Assembly (NCBI GenBank): GCA_937907605.1
Contig: CALCYI010000047.1
Span: 1 to 38,152 of the forward strand
DNA: 38,152 nucleotides
DNA from: an uncultured Clostridia bacterium
GTDB lineage: Bacteria; Bacillota; Clostridia; Oscillospirales; Acutalibacteraceae
Direction: 5' to 3'
The position numbers and the translations under genes were made by a program. The notes under the pieces were generated by a model. The model saw only the letters and a list, made by a program, of their open reading frames with translations. It ran no database searches and was not told where the DNA came from. Of this stretch, positions 7,530-14,376 are shown one piece after another (within the stretch, counting starts at the first letter, position 1; each line of letters opens with the position of its first letter).

Positions 7530-7834
7530 TGGCAATTCTTGAAATTAACGATTCCAACTTTGACGAGATTGTAAAGGCTAACGATACCGTACTCGTTGAC
7601 TTTTTTGCAACCTGGTGCGGTCCGTGCAAAATCATGTCCCCCATTATCGACGAAATCGCTGAGGAGAACCCCGCGGTAACCGTAGGTAAGTGCGACGTTG
7701 ACGAGGCTGAGGAGCTTGCAATGCGCTTCGGCATTATGTCAATCCCGACCGTAATTGTTTTCAAAAACGGCGAGGCTGCACAGACCTTTATCGGCGTAAG
7801 ACCGAAGGACGAAATCGTAAACGCATTAGCATAA
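7529..7834 (+). CDS. trxA: Thioredoxin
   Basis: Small thiol-disulfide carrier of 101 residues with the canonical active site WCGPC (W29-C33), the buried Asp (D24 in VDFFATW) and the cis-proline motif SIPT. It would pass electrons from the upstream reductase to the peroxidase and other targets. Translation starts one base before the end of the reductase stop codon, with AAAGGAG upstream. A terminator follows at 7840-7866. Confidence 0.97.
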   Translation: MAILEINDSNFDEIVKANDTVLVDFFATWCGPCKIMSPIIDEIAEENPAVTVGKCDVDEAEELAMRFGIMSIPTVIVFKNGEAAQTFIGVRPKDEIVNALA

Positions 7835-7839
7835 TACTG

Positions 7840-7866
7840 TCGGGCGGTGACTCCGCCCGATTTTAC
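7840..7866 (+). terminator. Intrinsic terminator after trxA
   Basis: TCGGGCGG (7840-7847) and CCGCCCGA (7853-7860) with loop TGACT, then TTTTAC. The next gene's start lies 20 bases beyond the stem, so read-through may feed it. Confidence 0.8.
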
Positions 7867-7880
7867 ATAGGGAGATAATT

Positions 7881-8261
7881 ATGGCAACTAACGAAATGGA
7901 CGCATTAATTGCGGCGCAGCAGACCGAGCTTGACGCGGTTCTGCTTTATCAGGAGCTTTCAAAGCTTATGAAAACCGAGGAGGAAAAGGAAATCCTTCTT
8001 AAAATGGCTGCCGACGAGGGACGGCACGGCGCAATACTCAGGGGTATTACGGGCGCCGAGCTTAAGCCGAAGCCCCTTATGGCAAGAGCGGTCTGCACTA
8101 TGTATAAGATACTTGGCAGGCGTGCAGTATTTCCGCTCATGTCCGATTTTGAGATTAATTCCTTTTTCACCTATAAGAAGTATTTTACAAAATACCCCGA
8201 AATCGCAAAAATCGCCTCCGACGAAATCCGTCACGGGCATATACTTGCATCAATGATGTAA
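7881..8261 (+). CDS. Rubrerythrin-like diiron protein
   Basis: A 126-residue four-helix ferritin-like protein with two ExxH iron motifs (E46/H49 in ADEGRHG and E115/H118 in SDEIRHGH), plus E16 and E91 as the other ligand positions. No C-terminal rubredoxin domain is present, unlike classical rubrerythrin, so the electron donor must be another protein. Likely role is peroxide or oxygen detoxification, or iron handling, consistent with the peroxidase and thioredoxin genes just upstream. GGGAG precedes the ATG; a clear terminator follows. Confidence 0.85.
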   Translation: MATNEMDALIAAQQTELDAVLLYQELSKLMKTEEEKEILLKMAADEGRHGAILRGITGAELKPKPLMARAVCTMYKILGRRAVFPLMSDFEINSFFTYKKYFTKYPEIAKIASDEIRHGHILASMM

Positions 8262-8290
8262 AAAGGCAGTTTTGATAACTGCCTTTTTTC
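8261..8290 (+). terminator. Intrinsic terminator after the rubrerythrin-like gene
   Basis: AAAAGGCAGTT and AACTGCCTTTTTT form an 11-bp stem around TTGAT, starting at the stop codon. Confidence 0.9.
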
Positions 8291-8428
8291 TTGTTTTAAG
8301 AAGCCACTGATAATCTGCTCCTCCTCCGCCTCCTGCTCTGTTAAGCCGAGGCTCATAAGCTTGATTATCTGCTCGCCCGCGATTTTACCGATAGCCGCCT
8401 CGTGAATAAGCGCGGCGTCAATATTATT
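8284..8428 (-). pseudogene. Duplicated 3' tail of the sufB/D-like gene
   Basis: This stretch matches 10034-10175, the end of the intact sufB/D-like gene, in the same orientation and with high identity (long exact runs such as the codons for AAIGKIAGEQIIKLM). It encodes the last ~45 residues, ending LTEQEAEEEQIISGFLK, with one extra Glu codon and no stop at the equivalent place. Homology stops abruptly at 8428. It is a remnant with no start. Together with the intact copy it brackets two acetyltransferase genes and a hairpin repeat (8630-9954). Confidence 0.85.
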
Positions 8429-8551
8429 TACAAAGACAAATACGGCAAAGAAACAGAAAGAAAATACGATTTGTATTTCCAGCTGGCGCTGTACAGCGGA
8501 ACAGTTGCGGAAGAAAACCTTGTTGATTCCGTGGAAATCAAGCTAACCTGA
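8429..8551 (+). pseudogene. Orphan C-terminal coding fragment, unknown protein
   Basis: Immediately where sufD-tail homology ends, an in-frame stretch on the opposite strand reads KDKYGKETERKYDLYF, then QLALYSGT, ending VDSVEIKLT and TGA. The composition looks like genuine coding sequence (mixed charged and hydrophobic residues, natural ending, terminator at 8593-8625), but there is no start, only the fused antisense of the sufD fragment. I do not recognise the family. It is probably the 3' end of a gene cut by the rearrangement that made this patch. Confidence 0.45.
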
Positions 8552-8592
8552 CAAAAAACAAAAGGCGTTCGTTGGGGTGTCCGTCATAAAGA

Positions 8593-8626
8593 AGATGGCT
8601 GAGTTTCTCTCAGCCATCTCTTTTTT
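8593..8626 (+). terminator. Intrinsic terminator
   Basis: AGATGGCTGA (8593-8602) pairs with TCAGCCATCT (8610-8619), followed by CTTTTTTG. It would end the transcript of the orphan fragment, and faces the 3' end of the acetyltransferase gene. Confidence 0.85.
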
Positions 8627-8629
8627 GTA

Positions 8630-9136
8630 TTAAACAATCAACAATTGGTTCCGGTTCATTATCATACGAACCTCTTTTGTCTTAAGCGTCTCATCTTCAA
8701 ACTCTGTTCCATCCATTTCAAAACCACACTTTTCATAAAACTTTATAGCGCGACGGTTGTCTTTTAGAACCAAAAGTGCGACTTTTGAATATTCCGAAAG
8801 TTCACACATTCCTGCATACATTAACTTTGCTCCGACTCCGATACCATAGTATTTGGAGAGCACATATATCGCCATTATTTCACCGTGGTCTGCAAGTTCT
8901 TTTTCCCATCTGTATTTACCGTAGGTGACAAAGCCTACGACCTTATCACCATCTTTGGCAATAAGGGTATTGTCGGGATGTTTTTTAGCCAATTCTTCAC
9001 ATTTTTCTACAGTAAGATTGTCTAAAAACTTTTGGTCAATAAGCCCTGGATATGTTTCTTGCCATGATTTCCAATGCACATAGGCTTTGCCGTGCATTTC
9101 TTCATCTGTTTCTATTTTCTTTATTGTTATATTCAT
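8630..9136 (-). CDS. GNAT-family N-acetyltransferase
   Basis: A 168-residue acetyl-CoA-dependent acetyltransferase. The GNAT acetyl-CoA site is visible as EIMAIYVLSKYYGIGVGAKLM, with the Q/RxxGxG/A loop here YYGIGVG, followed by VLKDNRRAIKFYEKCGFE, the typical C-terminal GNAT motif. The substrate cannot be told. AGGG lies eight bases before the ATG. Base composition is more A/T-rich than the surrounding housekeeping genes. It and the next GNAT gene form a two-gene cargo bracketed by the duplicated sufD tail, which suggests acquisition by transfer. Confidence 0.9.
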   Translation of the reverse strand: MNITIKKIETDEEMHGKAYVHWKSWQETYPGLIDQKFLDNLTVEKCEELAKKHPDNTLIAKDGDKVVGFVTYGKYRWEKELADHGEIMAIYVLSKYYGIGVGAKLMYAGMCELSEYSKVALLVLKDNRRAIKFYEKCGFEMDGTEFEDETLKTKEVRMIMNRNQLLIV

Positions 9137-9162
9137 TACGTTAGCCCTAATGGTTTATCCTC

Positions 9163-9639
9163 TTACTCTCCTATATACATAATATAGATTTGACACGGGT
9201 TTTCTTCTCCCCATAATTCAGGAAACACTTCAAACTCCTTAAATCCAAGACGTAGATAAAACTTGTTTGTATCATCATATTCCCGGTATTTTCCTGTCCG
9301 GACAGTCTTAACCTGGATAAAAGAATACCCTTTTAATACGGCAATATTCTTAGTTTCTTCAAACATACGGTTGCCGATACCTTGCCTGTGGTATTCCTTC
9401 AGGACACCCATTACGCACAATTCAACCGTGGCTTTTCCTGTCTCTTTAAGGCAGACAAATCCAATCGGTTTTCTTTCATCAAACGCTGCAACCGTTATTT
9501 GTTCTGCACTGTCGGTAACATATTTGTCTATAGCGTCTTGTATTCCAAACCACTCCGGTAAAGACTCTAAAACGGCTCTTACAATTATCTGCTTTTCTTC
9601 TTTATCCTCAATAGTATGAATCTTTAATTTATCTATCAT
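9163..9639 (-). CDS. GNAT-family N-acetyltransferase
   Basis: Second acetyltransferase, 158 residues from the ATG at 9639, which is preceded by TGAGG at seven bases. A TTG 12 bases further upstream is in frame but overlaps that site. GNAT motifs are GVLKEYHRQGIGNRMFEE (acetyl-CoA loop RQGIGN) and NKFYLRLGFKEFEVFPELWG; the latter ending resembles aminoglycoside/amine acetyltransferase-like GNATs, but the substrate is unknown. It is 26 bases upstream of the other GNAT gene, so the two are probably co-transcribed. Confidence 0.88.
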   Translation of the reverse strand: MIDKLKIHTIEDKEEKQIIVRAVLESLPEWFGIQDAIDKYVTDSAEQITVAAFDERKPIGFVCLKETGKATVELCVMGVLKEYHRQGIGNRMFEETKNIAVLKGYSFIQVKTVRTGKYREYDDTNKFYLRLGFKEFEVFPELWGEENPCQIYIMYIGE

Positions 9640-9765
9640 CAATAACCTCAAAAATCGAAATTTATTGATTTCATTATTTCATAGCATGATCCGAATAGCA
9701 AATAAATGTGTTACAGGCTGCAGCGAGCATAGGATTTGTACTGCCAAATCCCGAAAAAGAAAATG
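9640..9765. other. Short intergenic stretch
   Basis: No gene seen. It holds the leader of the acetyltransferase pair and an A-rich run ending at the hairpin repeat at 9766. I could not pick a convincing promoter. Confidence 0.4.
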
Positions 9766-9954
9766 GCTTCTCCTTGAGGAGAAGCTGTCACCGCAGGTGA
9801 CTGATGAGGTGTAGGCACAAAACGGAGCTAAAAAATATTCCACCTCATCCGTCTTGCTTTCGGCAAGCCACCTTTTGCTCAGCCGCAGACGGCTCACCCC
9901 TTTGTCCGCAAGCGGACATTTCCCCTGTCAAGGGGAATTCCTCAAGGGGAAGGC
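9766..9954. repeat. Hairpin-array repeat, gene-less relative of the DUF559 unit
   Basis: The left arm has hairpin GCTTCTCC-TTGA-GGAGAAGC (9766-9785), hairpin GTCACC-GCA-GGTGAC (9787-9801), then TGATGAGGTG (9802-9811). The right arm is inverted: CACCTCATCC (9841-9850), four small hairpins (CTTGC/GCAAG, AGCCG/CGGCT at 9881-9894, GTCCGC/GCGGAC at 9904-9917, CCCCT/AGGGG at 9922-9935), and the terminal CTCAAGGGGAAGGC (9941-9954). Only 29 bases without a gene separate the arms. The same order of parts frames the DUF559 gene at 16006-16454, so this looks like a miniature, gene-less copy. Confidence 0.8.
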
Positions 9955-9958
9955 TTTA

Positions 9959-9997
9959 TAAAACAGACCGAAAGAGAATGATTCTCAATCAGTCTGT
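9959..9997 (-). terminator. Terminator of the sufC-sufB/D-like operon
   Basis: Read on the minus strand, ACAGACTGATTGAGAAT pairs with ATTCTCTTTCGGTCTGT (mismatches in the middle) and is followed by TTTATA. It lies about 45 bases past the sufB/D-like stop. Confidence 0.65.
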
Positions 9998-10040
9998 AAA
10001 CCTTCTTTATGACGGACACACCGTTTTGAACGTCTTTTTC

Positions 10041-10967
10041 TTATTTAAGAAATCCGCTGATGATTTGCTCCTCAGCCTCCTGCTCTGTTAAGCCGAGGGT
10101 CATAAGCTTGATTATCTGCTCGCCCGCGATTTTACCGATAGCCGCCTCGTGAATAAGCGCGGCGTCAATATTGTTAGCCTCAAGCTGCGGCACGGCAAGA
10201 ATTTTCGCGTCGTCCATTATAATCGCGTCGCACTCCGTATGGCCGTTGCACTTTGCGTTGCCGATTATAATGCTGTCGAATTTCTGGTACGATTTATCCC
10301 TCGCTACCGAGCGCGAGATTACGTCGGCGCTTGAGCCCTCGCCGTTGAGCTTCGTCGTATATACGCTCTCGGCTCTCTGCTCGCCGTGTGTCATTAATCT
10401 TTCGCGTACAAGGAGGGTTGCTCCCTTTTCAAGCTCGGACAGGGTTTTCCTTACGGTCGAATCAACACCCTTAATCTGCACCATTTCCATTTCGACGGTG
10501 CTCCCCTCCTCCTGATAAACCTCGGTTACGGGGTTGAGGATACGCTTTCCGCTGCCGTCGCCGCTTCCGTAATGCTTTTCAACGTACTTCACGTGGGAAT
10601 TTTTACCTACGAAGAAGCGGTGTACGCCGTCGTGCTGGGAGTCGTGCGCACCGCAGTTATCAATACCGCAGCCCGCTACGATGGTAATATCACAGTCGTT
10701 GCCTATAAAGAAATCGTTATATACGACCTCTTTGATACCGCTTTCGCTGATAACGACGGGGATATGGACGGTTTCATTTTTAGTGCCGCCCTTGATTGTA
10801 ATATCAATGCCGGGCTTGTCCTCTTTGGTTTTTATATCAATGTTTTCGGTGGTGTTCCTTGCGGCGAGCTGAGAGTTCGCCCTGATATTGAAAGCGCCCT
10901 TCGGCGTTGCCTTAAGGTCTGCAATTTCGGCAAGGAGCTTACTTTGAATATCGTTTACAAAATCCAT
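10041..10967 (-). CDS. SufB/SufD-family Fe-S cluster assembly scaffold
   Basis: Scaffold component for iron-sulfur cluster building, working with the SufC ATPase encoded just upstream. From the ATG at 10967 (AGGAGG seven bases before it) the protein has 308 residues, much shorter than E. coli SufB (~495), as usual for the compact SufB/D-like proteins of Clostridia and archaea. The beta-helix core is followed by the C-terminal SufBD signature HEAAIGKIAGEQIIKLM. A Cys/His-rich patch, C92, C100, C105, H108, H112 (in VAGCGIDNCGAHDSQH), could bind a cluster. No cysteine desulfurase or SufU gene is adjacent. Ten bases separate it from sufC. Confidence 0.9.
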   Translation of the reverse strand: MDFVNDIQSKLLAEIADLKATPKGAFNIRANSQLAARNTTENIDIKTKEDKPGIDITIKGGTKNETVHIPVVISESGIKEVVYNDFFIGNDCDITIVAGCGIDNCGAHDSQHDGVHRFFVGKNSHVKYVEKHYGSGDGSGKRILNPVTEVYQEEGSTVEMEMVQIKGVDSTVRKTLSELEKGATLLVRERLMTHGEQRAESVYTTKLNGEGSSADVISRSVARDKSYQKFDSIIIGNAKCNGHTECDAIIMDDAKILAVPQLEANNIDAALIHEAAIGKIAGEQIIKLMTLGLTEQEAEEQIISGFLK

Positions 10968-10977
10968 AATTTCCCTC

Positions 10978-11706
10978 CTAACCGTCAAGCCTTGCGCAGT
11001 TTCCGACCGCCGAAGCCGTACCGAGAAGCTGGGGCAGGATTTCGTCCCTGCTTCCGTGCTTCGTGATTCTTCCGCTATCGAGCACCACTATTTCATCGGC
11101 GATATTGAGTATCCTCTCCTGATGTGAAATAATCAGGATTGAATTAGTACTGTCCGCCTTCATTTTTTCAAATACGGAAATAAGATTATTGAAGCTCCAA
11201 AGGTCTATACCCGCCTCGGGCTCGTCAAAAACGGAGAGGCTCGTATTCCTTGCGAGCACCGTCGCAATCTCAATTCTCTTAAGCTCGCCGCCCGAAAGGC
11301 TCGCGTTAACCTCGCGGTTAATATAATCCCTCGCGCAGAGTCCTACTCTTGAAAGGTAGTCGCACGCCTCGGAAATCGTAAGGTCTTTCTTAGCGGCAAG
11401 GCGCAGAAGGTCAACGACCTGAATACCCTTAAAGCGAACGGGCTGCTGAAAGGCAAAGGAAATGCCGAGGTTCGCCCTTTCGGTAATGGAAAGGTCGGTA
11501 ATATCCTCGCCGTTAAAATAAATTTTACCGGCGCTTACCCGTTCAATGCCCGCAATCAGCTTAGCCATCGTTGACTTACCGCCGCCGTTGGGACCCGTGA
11601 TAACTATTAACTTATTATCGTCTATCTTTAGACTTATGTCCTTGATAATCTCCTTTTGTCCCTCGTCCTGAGGCACGTCAAAGGAAACGTTCTTAAGTTC
11701 AAGCAT
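10978..11706 (-). CDS. sufC: Fe-S cluster assembly ATPase SufC
   Basis: ABC-type ATPase that drives conformational change in the SufB/D scaffold. The 242-residue protein has Walker A GPNGGGKST (38-46), Q-loop region AFQQPV, ABC signature LSGGE (137-141), Walker B LSVFDE (157-162) and the switch His H195 in ISHQE. The FQQPVRFKGI and EPEAGIDL segments distinguish SufC-like ATPases from transporter ATPases. Start ATG has AGAGGA at a good distance. Its leader runs directly into the palindromic element at 11720-12001, so its promoter is either inside or beyond that element. Confidence 0.93.
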   Translation of the reverse strand: MLELKNVSFDVPQDEGQKEIIKDISLKIDDNKLIVITGPNGGGKSTMAKLIAGIERVSAGKIYFNGEDITDLSITERANLGISFAFQQPVRFKGIQVVDLLRLAAKKDLTISEACDYLSRVGLCARDYINREVNASLSGGELKRIEIATVLARNTSLSVFDEPEAGIDLWSFNNLISVFEKMKADSTNSILIISHQERILNIADEIVVLDSGRITKHGSRDEILPQLLGTASAVGNCARLDG

Positions 11707-11719
11707 AATGATTCCTCTC

Positions 11720-12001
11720 TTTAGGCAGAGTAAGACGAATCCGAACCCGGTTTAAAGTGGCAGATTTGCCTTATCTCTGCATTAATAATACTCGGAATAC
11801 ACAAAGTATTCCTGCGTTTATTGCCTTGACCTAAGCCAAATCTGCTCATTTTAAACTGCAAAGCACCTAAAACGCTTGTAGTTAAGATGAAATTTGGCTT
11901 TTGAGGGCGCCGCTTGGCTGGCGCCAAGCAAGAACGAAAATGACGAAGTTCACTTAAATACTGCGTTTTAGGCGATTCGGATTCGTCTTGCTCTGCCTAA
12001 A
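11720..12001. repeat. 282-bp nested palindromic element (MITE-like)
   Basis: The ends are 26-bp inverted repeats with one mismatch: TTTAGGCAGAGT... (11720-11745) and ...CTCTGCCTAAA (11976-12001). Nested inside are GTTTAAAGTGGCAGATTTG (11750-11768) against its imperfect complement at 11837-11856, hairpin GGAATAC-ACAAA-GTATTCC (11794-11812), CCTAAAACGC (11866-11875) against GCGTTTTAGG (11963-11972), and hairpin GGCGCC (11906-11911) with GGCGCC (11920-11925). There is no convincing gene inside. The size, terminal inverted repeats and lack of coding suggest a non-autonomous element. Confidence 0.75.
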
Positions 12002-12053
12002 TATTGCATATCTATTTTACTAAAATATTATTATTTGTCAATATAAACAATAA

Positions 12054-12082
12054 TTTACATTTTAGTTTTAATATGCTATAAT
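12054..12082 (+). promoter_or_regulatory. Promoter of the sugar symporter gene
   Basis: TTTACA (12054-12059), 17 bases, TATAAT (12077-12082) with an extended TGC before the -10. The leader is about 25 bases. Confidence 0.75.
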
Positions 12083-12112
12083 GGACGTATCAAGTTTTGA
12101 GGAGATGATATT

Positions 12113-13597
12113 TTGGCTAAAAAGGATAAGGTTAAGCCTCAAAATCTGCATCCTAATCACATAGGTATTAAGGAAGCCATGGGCTATATGCTCGGCGATG
12201 CAGGCAACCTCTTCGTTTTAACCTATGTTTCTTCGTTTTTGAAGGTTTTTTACACGGACGTATTACTCATTACTCCCGCCAAGGTTGCAACGCTCTTTCT
12301 TGTAACGAGGCTCTGGGACGCCATTAACGACCCGCTCTGGGGCGCAATCGTTGCAAAGCGCCCGCCCGGAAAGAACGGTAAGTTCCGCCCATATATCAAG
12401 TGGGTTGCCATACCCGTTGCGGTAGCGCAGCTTCTTTGCTTTATTGACGTAACAAGGTATACCAGCAGCACTGCGCTCGTTCTTCTTTACGCATATATTA
12501 CGTACATTACCTTTGGTATGATGTATACGGGAATTAACGTTCCGTTCGGCTCGCTTGCTTCCGTAATTACCGACGAGCCCGAGGGAAGAACGCTCCTTTC
12601 CACCTTCCGTTCAATCGGCGGCGGTATCGGCGGCGCGGCTCCCCTGCTCCTTGCTCCGTTCATTATTTACGACAAGCAGCCCGACCCGACCGACGCGGCT
12701 AAGACGATTAACGTTGCAAACCCCAAGGGCTTCTTCCTTTTTGCAGCGGCAATGTGCGCATGCGCTATCGTATTCTACCTTGCCTGCTTTGCTTCCACCA
12801 AGGAGCGCGTTAAGTCCGCGGCTAACCCGAATATCAATATGAAGGAAGCCTACAAGGGTATGTTCAAGAGCCGTCCCTTCATAGTTCTCGCTATAACGGG
12901 CGTGCTTATCAGCGGTCAGCTCCAGTTCGCTTCCCTCAACCAGTACTTATATAAAAACTACTTCGTTAACACAAACCTGTCCGTGCTCGGTACAATGGCG
13001 CAGTACTTCCCGATGGCGCTGATGATTCTCGTAACGCCTGCACTTTCAAAGAAGTTCGGTAAGAAGGAGCTTGCGGGCTTCGGCTCAATGTTCGCGGCGT
13101 TCGCAGCTATTGCGTGCTTCCTGCTTCGCGGTACCTTCAAGCCTAATTCGGATACTAAAACCACGGTTATCTTTATGGTAACGCTCTTCATCATCGGCTT
13201 TGGCTATTCCTTCGTTTCAATCACGAACTGGGCGGTTGTTGCCGACGTTATCGACTACCAGTACGTAAAGACGGGAATTAAGAGCGAAAGCGCAATCTAC
13301 GCGGTTTACACCTTCTCGCGTAAGCTCGGTCAGACCATCGCCGATTACGGCGGATTAATGCTGCTTGAAAAATACGCGCATTACGACGCCTCAATGGCTA
13401 ACGCGGGCTACGTTGAGGGCGTGAGCGATAAGATTCTCTTTATCTGTACCCTCATTCCCGCAATTACGTATACTCTTATCTGGCTGCTTTACAAGTTTGC
13501 ATTCCCGCTTACGAAGGAACGCCTTGAACCGATTTACGAAAAGGTAAGGGCTGACAACGAAGCGGCTTCAAAGGAAGCTGAGGCTCCCGCAGAATAA
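12113..13597 (+). CDS. GPH-family sugar:cation symporter
   Basis: Membrane transporter of the glycoside-pentoside-hexuronide (GPH, MFS-like) family, importing a sugar or short oligosaccharide with Na+ or H+. The 494-residue protein shows about 12 hydrophobic segments, the N-terminal signature GYMLGDAGNLFVLTYVSSFLKVFYTDV, the DAINDPLWGAIVAKRP loop and C-terminal QTIADYGGLMLLEKYA. It starts with TTG at 12113, with GAGGAG eight bases before it. The monocistronic gene has its own promoter and terminator. The substrate cannot be read from sequence; arabinosides are possible given the GH127 gene 10 kb away, but this is only inference. Confidence 0.9.
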   Translation: MAKKDKVKPQNLHPNHIGIKEAMGYMLGDAGNLFVLTYVSSFLKVFYTDVLLITPAKVATLFLVTRLWDAINDPLWGAIVAKRPPGKNGKFRPYIKWVAIPVAVAQLLCFIDVTRYTSSTALVLLYAYITYITFGMMYTGINVPFGSLASVITDEPEGRTLLSTFRSIGGGIGGAAPLLLAPFIIYDKQPDPTDAAKTINVANPKGFFLFAAAMCACAIVFYLACFASTKERVKSAANPNINMKEAYKGMFKSRPFIVLAITGVLISGQLQFASLNQYLYKNYFVNTNLSVLGTMAQYFPMALMILVTPALSKKFGKKELAGFGSMFAAFAAIACFLLRGTFKPNSDTKTTVIFMVTLFIIGFGYSFVSITNWAVVADVIDYQYVKTGIKSESAIYAVYTFSRKLGQTIADYGGLMLLEKYAHYDASMANAGYVEGVSDKILFICTLIPAITYTLIWLLYKFAFPLTKERLEPIYEKVRADNEAASKEAEAPAE

Positions 13598-13610
13598 AAA
13601 ATAATTTACA

Positions 13611-13652
13611 CTCCCTGCTGTTTTTGATATAATAGCAGGGAGCTTTAATTTT
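13611..13652 (+). terminator. Terminator of the symporter gene
   Basis: CTCCCTGCT (13611-13619) pairs with AGCAGGGAG (13634-13642), followed by CTTTAATTTT. Confidence 0.8.
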
Positions 13653-13692
13653 CGTTTAATATACGAATATTAGTATATACACGGTGATTGAT

Positions 13693-14376
13693 ATGAGAAT
13701 TTTAATAGTAGAAGATGAATACAAGCTTGCCGACGTTGTTGCGGCAAGGCTGAAAAAGGAAAACTACGAGGTTGATATTTCCACCGACGGCGAGGACGGA
13801 CTCTATAACGCCGAGAGCGGAATATACGACCTTATTATCCTTGACGTAATGCTACCCAAAATGAACGGCTTTGAAATCCTCAGCGAAATCCGCGAGGAGG
13901 GCATTGAGTCCAAGGTTATTATGCTCACGGCGAAGTCAATGATTGAGGACAAGCTTGAGGGGCTTACGGGCGGTGCCAACGATTACGTAACGAAGCCGTT
14001 TCACATCGACGAGCTCGTTGCAAGGGTTAATATCCAGCTCCGCGCGGACACAAAGAGCGCGGTTAAGGATTACCTCGAGTTCGAGGATTTAAGGCTCAAC
14101 ACGAAATCGTCAAAGCTTATGTGCACCGACTCGGGCGAGGAAATTTCCGTTATTAATAAGGAATTTCAGCTCCTTGAATATTTCATCTCGAACCCTAACC
14201 AAATTCTCTCAAAGGATATGATTTACGACAAGGTGTGGGGCTACGATAGCGAAATTGAAAGCAACAACCTTGAAGCGTACCTTTCCTTCATCCGCCGCAA
14301 GCTCAAGGCGATTGACTCAAAGGTTAAGATTAAGGCGGTAAGAGGAATGGGCTACAGAATGGAGAAGGGCGAATGA
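13693..14376 (+). CDS. Response regulator, OmpR/PhoB family
   Basis: DNA-binding half of a two-component system. From ATG 13693 the protein has a receiver domain (1-115) with the acidic pair E7/D8, phospho-acceptor D51 in ILDVMLPKMNG, T79 and K101 in YVTKPFH, and a C-terminal winged helix with QLLEYFISNPNQILSKDMI, NNLEAYLSFIRRKL and KAVRGMGYRME. An in-frame GTG nine bases earlier is less likely because the GGTGA at 13683-13687 is the best ribosome site. Its stop overlaps the kinase start (ATGA). The regulated genes are unknown. Confidence 0.95.
   Translation: MRILIVEDEYKLADVVAARLKKENYEVDISTDGEDGLYNAESGIYDLIILDVMLPKMNGFEILSEIREEGIESKVIMLTAKSMIEDKLEGLTGGANDYVTKPFHIDELVARVNIQLRADTKSAVKDYLEFEDLRLNTKSSKLMCTDSGEEISVINKEFQLLEYFISNPNQILSKDMIYDKVWGYDSEIESNNLEAYLSFIRRKLKAIDSKVKIKAVRGMGYRMEKGE

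Noticed and set aside
9804..10091. 95-residue open frame on the plus strand
   Set aside because: Made of the hairpin repeat and antisense of the sufB/D-like gene.
11721..11927. 68-residue open frame on the minus strand
   Set aside because: Lies wholly inside the nested palindromic element and has no ribosome site.
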